The position numbers and the translations under genes were made by a program. From Cognatishimia coralii (lineage in GTDB: Bacteria; Pseudomonadota; Alphaproteobacteria; Rhodobacterales; Rhodobacteraceae), in contig NZ_JBBGAZ010000001.1 of assembly GCF_037478305.1 (NCBI RefSeq), positions 930,001 to 994,000 on the forward strand: DNA of 64,000 nucleotides, written 5' to 3'. Shown piece after piece: positions 1 to 7,500 of the stretch. The notes under the pieces are model-generated. The model did not search any database. It worked only from the letters and a program-made list of their open reading frames with translations, and was not told the origin of the DNA. Numbering within the stretch: position 1 is the first letter of the stretch; each line of letters opens with the position of its first letter.

Positions 1-1174
1 AGACAAGAAAGATCGGAAAGATCAAAAGCCCGAATTCTCCGATAAAACCCAGCCAGCCCAGCATGCCGAGAGTCAATACCCAGCGCCCATCGGCCACCGA
101 AGTCATACGCCCTGAAATCGGATCGTGGATCTGGTTGCGCCCCCAAATCCCCCAACCGAAATAGGGCTTTTCCTGCGCGCGATTAAGCAGCGCGCCTTCG
201 TGTTCAAAGCGGAATTCCAGCGATTGCGCGCGGTCGTCGCTGACACGAGAGGCCATCTCGAGCAGGCGTTCTTCGGGCACCAAATGCGCACCTTTCGCAA
301 TCGGGTAAGCCAGGGCCAGACAAGCCAAGACCATCGCAAGCTTGGCCTGCATACGCCAGTTGGTGAACAGAACCATACCGATGATAAACGTCGCATAAAT
401 CAATGCGCTGAGTGTCTTGGCCAGAACCAATACAGCCGCCAAAAACAACGCCGTCCAAATCAGTTTTGTGCGCAAACGCCCTTCTGTATTCGCAATCAGG
501 ATCACGGCAGCGCTCAGGCTCATCATCGTCAGCATAGCTGCCCAAATGCCATGTGACAGGAAGACAATCGGGCGGAACCCATCGCCCCGGATCATCTGAT
601 CAAACATATGCTGGAAGAACCCATAAACCCAAATATTGATCTGTGGGCTCAGGCGTACTTCGACCAGCATCGGGAAGGCATAGGCCGTACCCGCGATCAC
701 CATCGCCAAAAGCAGATCACGGAGGTCTTTTTCGGTTGTCAGCAGATTTCGGGCCAAGGCGAAATTCGCAAGCAGGATGCACTGCATCACCATCATCGCA
801 AAGATATCCTGCGCATAAAGGCCGCGCAGCATGTCCATCGCAAAAACGATGGGTTCAGGATTGGTCAGAACTGTTGGGATTGGCGCCAGAACAAAGATCG
901 CCACGAGCACCTTGCCCAACACAGTATCCGGCAGCCATTTGATCTTTTCCTTAGCGTAAAACACCGTCAACAGGATCGCCATCACATTGGGGATGGTTGT
1001 CTTATCCAGCGCTGGAAACAGCGGGAAATCGAACTCTGTCGGATAAGGCGGCAACAACAGATAGCTTGCCAGAACAGACCAAATCAAAGCACGCCCGGGC
1101 GGCAGGGCACGGAAAATGCCCAGCATGACCAACGGCCATAGCGCCAGTACCAGATGAGCGAATAGATTTGGCAT
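1..1174 (-). CDS. O-antigen ligase / Wzy-like polysaccharide polymerase, 3' end cut by window edge
   Basis: The reading frame is open from an ATG at 1174 to the left edge, about 391 codons with no stop, so the gene is partial. An AAGGA sequence lies about 13 bases upstream of the start. The protein is a multi-spanning membrane protein that begins MPNLFAHLVLALWPLVMLGI and carries many hydrophobic stretches. Near residue 335 comes a periplasmic-type loop with EKPYFGWGIWGRN, which resembles the P-x-x-G-x-G signature of the O-antigen ligase/polymerase (Wzy_C) superfamily. Such proteins join lipid-linked glycan units at the outer face of the inner membrane. It follows a priming sugar transferase by 94 bases on the same strand, which fits a polymerase of the same exopolysaccharide pathway. 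Ligase and polymerase cannot be told apart from sequence alone. Confidence 0.72.
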   Translation of the reverse strand, partial: MPNLFAHLVLALWPLVMLGIFRALPPGRALIWSVLASYLLLPPYPTEFDFPLFPALDKTTIPNVMAILLTVFYAKEKIKWLPDTVLGKVLVAIFVLAPIPTVLTNPEPIVFAMDMLRGLYAQDIFAMMVMQCILLANFALARNLLTTEKDLRDLLLAMVIAGTAYAFPMLVEVRLSPQINIWVYGFFQHMFDQMIRGDGFRPIVFLSHGIWAAMLTMMSLSAAVILIANTEGRLRTKLIWTALFLAAVLVLAKTLSALIYATFIIGMVLFTNWRMQAKLAMVLACLALAYPIAKGAHLVPEERLLEMASRVSDDRAQSLEFRFEHEGALLNRAQEKPYFGWGIWGRNQIHDPISGRMTSVADGRWVLTLGMLGWLGFIGEFGLLIFPIFLV

Positions 1175-1268
1175 GCTCGATGAAGTGTCCTTAGTTACCT
1201 GCGCAGCCTAGGATCACAAATGGCCGATTTTGAGGCGGCTTTCGGATTATTTCATATCCAAAAGCGCT

Positions 1269-1934
1269 TTAGTGACCCGTTGCATTCACCACAACACCGA
1301 CGGTCTTGAACATGATGCGCACGTCAGAGGCAAAGCTGAGGTCGTTTAGGTAGTCGCCGTCGAAATCCGCACGCTCGACAAAAGAGCTCTCGTTGCGGCT
1401 GGAAATCTGCCAAGGGCCGGTGATGCCGGGACGTAGATCGTAGTAGGCGTCGCTCGGGTAGATCTTCTTTTGATCGACCATGATCGGGCGCGGGCCCACC
1501 AGGGACATATCGCCAATCAGAACATTCCAAAGCTGAGGCAGTTCGTCCAAAGAGGTCTTGCGGATCAGGTGGCCAACTTTCGTGATGCGAGGATCATTCA
1601 TCAGCTTTTGCTTTTCATTCCACTCACGCGCCTCAGTTGGGTTTGCCGCCAGATAATCCGCAAGGATTGCGTCCGCATTGGCAACCATGCTGCGCAGTTT
1701 GACCATCTTAAAGCTGCGACCTTGGCGACCCAGACGTTTTTGAAAATAAAAAGGGTTTTTCCCATCCAGAGCGACAAAAGCCGCAAGCACCAGAACAACA
1801 ATGGTCACAGGGATCGCAAGCACGGCAACGGCGGCAATATCCAGAGCACGTTTGAACAGACCGCGATAGAGGCCCAAAGGCTCTTGGCTGCGGTCTTGTA
1901 CAAATTCAAAGCTTCCGTGGTCTTGAAACGCCAT
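1269..1934 (-). CDS. Priming sugar transferase (undecaprenyl-phosphate sugar phosphotransferase, ExoY/WcaJ type)
   Basis: This is a 221-residue bacterial sugar transferase. The ATG at 1934 is chosen over the in-frame codon at 1979 because a GGAG sits 8 to 9 bases upstream and the protein then begins MAFQDHGSFE. One membrane helix spans about residues 29-53 (RALDIAAVAVLAIPVTIV). The cytoplasmic catalytic part has the family motifs KRLGRQGRSFKMVKLRSM, KTSLDELPQLWNV, GDMSLVGPRP and DLRPGITGPWQISSR. Enzymes of this family move a sugar-1-phosphate from a nucleotide sugar onto undecaprenyl phosphate at the inner membrane, the first step of Wzx/Wzy-type glycan synthesis. The length matches the short ExoY-like class that lacks the extra N-terminal helices of WbaP. 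The sugar is unknown. It probably shares a transcript with the polymerase-like gene downstream. Confidence 0.9.
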   Translation of the reverse strand: MAFQDHGSFEFVQDRSQEPLGLYRGLFKRALDIAAVAVLAIPVTIVVLVLAAFVALDGKNPFYFQKRLGRQGRSFKMVKLRSMVANADAILADYLAANPTEAREWNEKQKLMNDPRITKVGHLIRKTSLDELPQLWNVLIGDMSLVGPRPIMVDQKKIYPSDAYYDLRPGITGPWQISSRNESSFVERADFDGDYLNDLSFASDVRIMFKTVGVVVNATGH

Positions 1935-2260
1935 GTTTTCAACTCCAAAACGAGAACAGACAAAGCTCCGCCACCGCACCCGAAGGGCACGCTTGAAAAG
2001 AACTTGCTGAAGGGGGGCCGTTGCCAGTTTCGGATCCCTTTGGATCCTGGCACTTGTGGTCCGCTATTTCAGCGCCTGTGGAATGTGTTCAACTTGTGTC
2101 TATTTTTACCAAAAATGGCGCAATTCGTCCATGAATGCGGAAACAAGGTTAATTTCTAAGTTACTGTTTTTGTTCACTATTTTGGAAAAGGACGCAAATT
2201 TCATGACAATATCGTCAAATTCTCTGTTTTTTTGTCCGAACCCGCGAACCAATCCCTAAT

Positions 2261-2398
2261 TTTCGCGAAATTTGTTCACCTCAGCGAACCAAAACTGTTT
2301 CGCGAGAAAGATCAATTTTCGAACAATTTGAACTTTGTTTGCCGAAACTTCCGGTCAAAATTCGCCCTTCAATCCAGCGTTGAATTTGATTCGCGAAT
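2261..2398. promoter_or_regulatory. Three TTCGCGAA-type palindromes upstream of the sugar transferase gene
   Basis: TTTCGCGAAA at 2261-2270 and ATTCGCGAAT at 2389-2398 are perfect 10-base palindromes, and TTTCGCGAGA at 2298-2307 differs at one position. All lie in the AT-rich gap on the upstream side of the minus-strand sugar transferase gene. Repeated palindromic sites in a promoter region suggest binding of a dimeric regulator. The regulator is unknown. Confidence 0.4.
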
Positions 2399-2419
2399 TA
2401 CGCGCAAACGGGCCAATAA

Positions 2420-2443
2420 AAAACCCCGCGAATGCGGGGTTTT
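2420..2443 (-). terminator. Rho-independent terminator after the chain-length gene
   Basis: AAAACCCCGC (2420-2429) pairs with GCGGGGTTTT (2434-2443) around a GAAT loop. Read on the minus strand the stem is followed by a T-rich tail, TTTTTTATT. It lies 30 bases past the stop of the chain-length gene and should separate that transcript from the sugar transferase gene. The stem could also work on the plus strand. Confidence 0.85.
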
Positions 2444-2473
2444 GTAAGACTCAAAGGGCTATAGTTTCTAGCG

Positions 2474-3739
2474 TCAAGAGCTTGAAATCACGACAACTAT
2501 TGCCATTGCAATCAAGACGGCGACAAAGACGCCTGTCACCCAAATCATTCGGCTTAGCAAACGCTCGCGTTTCACTTGCACGTTGGGAATTACAGCAACC
2601 GCCCTCAAGCCCAAGACACGTTCCAACTGGGCCTCAGTTCGGATAACGGGATTGCGCAATTCCATCAAGTAGACCAAGCCTACGCCAACCATCATCGCCA
2701 AAATACAGCCCGCCAAGGCAATCTTTTTGCGGTTGGGCGACACAGGCTCATCCGGAGCCACCGCACGCTCCAGAATAAAGAAGCTTTCAGACCGCTCAGT
2801 TTCCTGCAGCATAAGCCGCATTTCGGCCTCTGCCCTGCCCCGCGTAATGGCCTGATATTGATCGGTCAGCTGTCGCAGTTCGCGCTCAAACCCAGTCAGC
2901 TGGCGTTCCAGTTCTGGTGCCGCCGCAATAACCACTTCGACCTGATCGATACGGGCGCGTAGCAGATTGCGCTGCTCTTCCAGGCGGGACACACGGTTGG
3001 CAAAGACCGTGCTATTGGCGCGCTGGCCAGAGTTCAGTTCCAGGATTTCGCGTGACACGACAAGTTCTGCATCCCGCAGCGTCCGCAACTCTTCGCGTTG
3101 TGCTGTGATACCAGTCCCCAGTGAGGCAGAGTTCTTTTGGCGGAAATCCGCAATCTGGCTTTCATATTCACGGATCGCCGCGCCGATGCGTTCTTCTTCG
3201 CCTTCGAAAAACGCCATGGTTTCGCGCGCGCGCATTTCGCGGCGGGCGCGGTTCTGATCCACCACGTTGTCGACAAGCTCATTGGCGACTGCGGCCGCCA
3301 AATCGGGATTGCCGAGGGCAACGGTAATACTCAGCGCCGTTGGAATGACATCCGGACGCCAGGCCAATGCCGGATCCGAGATCTGCGACACAGAGGCCGC
3401 CTCGCGCAGTGCCGTAATTTTCTTATTCGGTGTCATCGAAGGGAGATCGTCAAAGAGATCGAACTCGTCGATGATGCCTTGCAGGTTTTCCCGCGCCATC
3501 ACGCGTTGTTCGATGATCTGCAATTGCTGCAGGATCTGCCCGTTGGCCGTCGCGGTCGAGGACGCCGTTTCGATGTCGGGCTGTTCGATCTGGATGACCG
3601 CCATGGTTTCATAGGTGCGCGGCAAGCTCAGGGCAAAAACCAAAGAAGCAATCACGCCAACAAACACCACGAACACCAATAGCGTGACGTGGCGCAGAAA
3701 CGCGCGAAGGATCTCGTCTAGGATGGCAAGCCTGATCAT
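2474..3739 (-). CDS. Wzz/GumC-type polysaccharide chain-length determinant protein
   Basis: This 421-residue inner-membrane protein has the layout of polysaccharide co-polymerases: an N-terminal membrane helix at about 18-38 (TLLVFVVFVGVIASLVFALS), a long mostly helical periplasmic part that is coiled-coil-prone at about 150-330, a proline-rich VSPNRKK segment before the second helix (SPNRKKIALAGCILAMMVG), and a further hydrophobic stretch at the extreme C-terminus (WVTGVFVAVLIAMAIVVVI). Such proteins set the length of Wzy-made polymers and often contact the export channel. It has no Walker-type tyrosine kinase domain, so it is not a fused BY-kinase; any kinase must lie outside this window. 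The gene follows the phosphopantetheinyl transferase gene after 84 bases and is followed by a strong terminator, so it is probably the last gene of the NRPS/PKS transcript. Confidence 0.85.
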   Translation of the reverse strand: MIRLAILDEILRAFLRHVTLLVFVVFVGVIASLVFALSLPRTYETMAVIQIEQPDIETASSTATANGQILQQLQIIEQRVMARENLQGIIDEFDLFDDLPSMTPNKKITALREAASVSQISDPALAWRPDVIPTALSITVALGNPDLAAAVANELVDNVVDQNRARREMRARETMAFFEGEEERIGAAIREYESQIADFRQKNSASLGTGITAQREELRTLRDAELVVSREILELNSGQRANSTVFANRVSRLEEQRNLLRARIDQVEVVIAAAPELERQLTGFERELRQLTDQYQAITRGRAEAEMRLMLQETERSESFFILERAVAPDEPVSPNRKKIALAGCILAMMVGVGLVYLMELRNPVIRTEAQLERVLGLRAVAVIPNVQVKRERLLSRMIWVTGVFVAVLIAMAIVVVISSS

Positions 3740-3823
3740 ATCTCGTTACCTAATCTGCTCTTCCCAATGTGTTCGGGCACATCTTTTGCGGGTGTTGAAG
3801 CGTAAGATGCACCCGTAATGTGT

Positions 3824-4549
3824 TTATCCTGTGACCGAATCTTGGAAATCCGCGTCACTGTGATGGCCCTCGCCAATCCAGCAGAGGCTGAGGATCTGAT
3901 CGCCCACGAGCGCTGTCATGCCTTTGAAAATCGTGCCGGATTCAAACGGGCCCGCATCCTTCATCAGACGTGCATCAAAACGACCCTGGCGGTCAAAGAC
4001 GACGCTGAGATTGTCAAAACCAAAGATCTTGCGGCTGATGGTGTACTGGCATTTATAAACCGCTTCTTTCGCCGCAAAGAAGCGACGTGCCACCATACCA
4101 CGGCTTTCAAAAGGCAACTGGCGCAGCCAGGCCAGTTCTTCGGGGCGGCAGATTTCCTGAAACAGCTCGGCTTCGACTGGGATGGACGGTTCAATATCCA
4201 CGCCCAGCGCTTTAAAGCGGTCACGTTCTGCGGTCACGGCGATACAGGCTGTGTCGTCATGCGCAATGCTGCCAACAATGGCGCGTGGCCAGATCGGTGC
4301 GCGGTCATCCCCGACGGGAATGGCAGAAGGCGCACGGCCCAAGGCCAAAAGCGCACGGCGCGCAGCCATGCGGCCCGCCGCGAACTCGCGCTGACGCGCA
4401 GGCACGGCTTTGGAAATGGCTTGTTCTTCGACCGGCCAAAGCGGATCTGGATCGGCTGTCGGAGAGGTTACAGAAACTGCGACACCTGTTGGCAGCACCG
4501 CACGTGCGGCCAGTTCTAGGCGTGAATTATGTCGCATCATCATCGTCAT
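3824..4549 (-). CDS. 4'-phosphopantetheinyl transferase (EntD/Sfp superfamily)
   Basis: This 241-residue enzyme should load the phosphopantetheine arm of CoA onto the conserved serines of the carrier domains encoded just upstream. Motifs are ARQREFAAGRMAARRAL at about 51-67, a variant P2 motif GSIAHDD near 93, ALGVDIEP with Asp118 and Glu120 as magnesium ligands, and FFAAKEAVYK with Glu162 as the third acidic ligand. The ATG at 4549 overlaps the NRPS stop as ATGA, and AAGGAG lies 8 bases upstream. Further ATG codons follow immediately (MTMMM), so the exact start is uncertain by a few residues. The coupling to the NRPS and PKS genes strongly suggests they are its substrates. Confidence 0.93.
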   Translation of the reverse strand: MTMMMRHNSRLELAARAVLPTGVAVSVTSPTADPDPLWPVEEQAISKAVPARQREFAAGRMAARRALLALGRAPSAIPVGDDRAPIWPRAIVGSIAHDDTACIAVTAERDRFKALGVDIEPSIPVEAELFQEICRPEELAWLRQLPFESRGMVARRFFAAKEAVYKCQYTISRKIFGFDNLSVVFDRQGRFDARLMKDAGPFESGTIFKGMTALVGDQILSLCWIGEGHHSDADFQDSVTG

Positions 4550-7500
4550 AGCTGGTTCTCCTTGCGAGTGGCACGTAATGCGCGCCGTTTGGACATGGCA
4601 GCGTGACGAGCGAGAGACCGCTCGTTCGTTGTTTCCAACACGCGAGTCTCAGGCGCCTGAGCAGAAGGTGGCGTTGCCTGAGGATGTGTCGGAGTCTTGG
4701 TGGTTGTGCGCCCGGATTCCCTCGAGCCGGTCAGGCTCTCCAGGCGCGCAACGAGGTCTCCCAGGACCGGGAAACGGAAGATGTCGGTGATGGACAGCGC
4801 CTTGAAGCCCAGCGCATCGCGGAGTTCACGATGGGTTTGCACGGCCAAGAGGCTATGCCCGCCAAGGTCAAAGAAGTTGTCCTTCAGGCTGACCGCATCC
4901 GTCCCAAGGACACGGCACCACACCGAAGAGATCGCCGCGCCAATGTCTGTGTCCGAGGAGGGCACGGCGTCAGACACTGGCGCAGGATCTGGTGTCGAGG
5001 CCTGAGCCGCCTGTGGCGCTGGGGCGTGGGCCTCGGGTTTTGCGGACCGTTTTGCAGGCTTTGGCAAAGCCTTGCGGTCCACTTTTTTATTCGGCGTCAG
5101 GGGAAATTCCGTCAGCTGAACAAAATGGCTTGGCACCATGTATTCAGGCACCTCGGCGTCGAGATGCTGTCGCATGGTGGTTTCATTGGCGTCACCGCGG
5201 ACATAGGCGACAAGACGGACATCGCCAGGCGTGTCTTCGCGGGCGATGACGACGGCTTGTTTGACGTCGGCAAGTGTTTCCAGGCGGGTTTCGATCTCGC
5301 CCAGCTCAATACGATGGCCTCGGATTTTCACCTGGTGGTCGGCACGACCGATGAAATCGAGACCTCCGTCAAGACGCGCGCGCACCAGATCGCCGGTGCG
5401 ATACATGCGTCCCTCGCCGCAGAACGGATCGGCACGATAGCGATCTTCGGTCAGATCCTCGCGCTCCCAATAGCCGCGCGTGACCCCTGCCCCGCCGATC
5501 CACAATTCGCCAGCCGCGCCCAACGCGACAGGGTTTTGCGCATCGTCCAGAACATAAAGCTGCGTGTTCGCGATAGGTTTGCCAATGCCGATGATGCCCT
5601 CATCGGTCTTGGTCTCTTCGGTCGACGACCAGATCGTGGCCTCGGTTGGCCCGTACATATTGGTGATCCGCGCATCCGTGAGCGCCTTGAGATCCCGCAC
5701 AAGTTGCCCCGGCAGAGCTTCACCGCCGACCATCATATGTTTGATCTGCGCCAGCGCCGTGCTGGCCTCATCGTTCATGGTGAACATGCGGGCCATGGAT
5801 GGGGTGCATTGCAGATGCGTCACCTCGTGGCGCATGATCTGCCCTGCGATCGACACATCGCTGTCCGCAACGCTCTGCATGTTGGCCGAGGCCGCAACGA
5901 CTTGTGCCAAAGGACGCAGGCCCTCCAGAACCACATCGGTGGCAATGCCATAGTCGATCAGGCAGGCAATTTCTGTCACGCCGATGGCTTTGACCTGCTC
6001 AACCCGCGCCAGACAGTCTTCGACAGTGCCAAAGAGGCCGGATTCCTCGAAATAGCGGTGGAAGGCGTAGTCCAGAATGCCCTCAAGCTCTTCTTCGGTC
6101 AGAGAGCCAAGGTCGATCTCGAACGCATTGCTGGCCCCTTCAGGCTTTTTGAACGCAGGGAAGGCCCAGGCGTATTGCTTGATCAGACCGGCTGCTGAGC
6201 GCAGATAGTCTTTCATCGGGCCGCGTGCGATTTCACGTGCGGTTTCGCGATCCTCGGCCACAAAGCTGTGCAGCATCAGCGTGACCTTATAGTCCGCCGG
6301 ATCAAAGCCCGCCTCGCGCAGCGCCTCATGGTAAATCTTGATCTTGCCCGCGACCTCATCAACCGATTGCCCCAACAAATGGGTCAGAACGTGACAGCCA
6401 TTCCGGCCGGCCTCGCGCCAGGTTTCAGGATTGCCAGCCGTCGTGACCCAGAGGTCGATGTCCTTGGACACCGGGCGCGGTTGGGTCAGAACCGCGTGCA
6501 TTTCGCCATCTTTCCGCGGGAAAGACACCTCTTCGCCGCGCCATAGCTTGCGCAGCTCTTGCATCTGTTCAAACATCGCCGGTTTGTTGGCAGGTGGAGT
6601 ATTCTCGGGCCGAAGGACAAAGTCATCTGGCTGCCAGCCGCTTGCAATCGCAAGACCCGCTTTGCCGTTGGTCAGATTGTCGATGACGGACCATTCCTCA
6701 GCAATGCGCGCCGTGTGGTGGAGCGGAGCAACGCAGCTCCCTGCCCTCACACCAATGTTCTTGGTGACAGCCGCCACCGCCGCGCCCGTCACGGAAGGGT
6801 TCGGGTAAGGGCCACCAAAGGCGTGGAAATGACGTTCCGGCGTCCAGACCGCGCAGAACCCGTTGTCGTCTGCGAATTTCGCACCTTCCAGCAGCAATTC
6901 ATATTTGCCGCGCCCGATGCCATCGTCATTGCCCCAATAAAACAGGCTAAAGTCCATACCGCCCGCGCCGGAGCCAATCGGACCGTCAGAAATCTGAGCC
7001 GCGCCCTCATCACCCGCAATCACAACCTTGAAGCCGCGAGAGAGTGTGTAGAAGAGCTCGAGCACCGAGATATCAAAGCTAAGGCTGGTGACTGCAAGCC
7101 AAGTGCCCGGGTCTTTGTGCTCGATCTGGGCATCCATGCCAGCAAAGAAATTCACCACATTGCGGTGCTCGACCATGACGCCTTTGGGGCGACCGGTGGA
7201 GCCTGAGGTGAAGATCAGATAGGCGAGGTCTTCGCCTGTGGCCTGGGTCTCGACAGGCTCTTTGGAGGCCGTCGCGAAGACTGGATCGCTGTCGATTTTA
7301 AGAACTTTCGCGTCACTTGCAGGCAAGCTTTCGGCAATCGCGTCCTGGGACAGGATGAACTTGGCCCGGCTATCCTCAACATAGATCGCGATGCGGTCTG
7401 CCGGGAATGCGGGATCAAGCGGCAAATAGGTGCCGCCCGCTTTCAGAATACCAAGACAGGCCACGACCAAATCGTGACCGCGACGGCAATGCACGCCAAC

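Larger units (their letters stand above)
1935..2473. other. 540-base AT-rich intergenic region of the polysaccharide locus
   Basis: I find no convincing gene here. The part from about 2090 to 2410 is much richer in A and T than its surroundings. It holds the terminator of the chain-length gene at its right end and must hold the promoter of the sugar transferase gene on the minus strand. It also contains three related palindromes (listed separately) and two copies of GCGAACCAA at 2244 and 2284, 40 bases apart. No clear -35/-10 pair could be assigned. Confidence 0.6.

Noticed and set aside
3767..3815. Small inverted repeats (ATGTG/CACAT and CGGGTG/CACCCG) between the PPTase and chain-length genes
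   Set aside because: Stems of five and six pairs with no T-run; too weak to call a terminator or operator.
4603..6198. Plus-strand frame of 531 codons opposite the NRPS
   Set aside because: Antisense shadow of conserved adenylation and carrier domains.
5880..7020. Luciferase-like domain as a sign of bioluminescence
   Set aside because: It is inserted in an adenylation domain and matches the MupA/Atu3671 monooxygenase type; no luxAB-like partner or aldehyde-forming genes are present.
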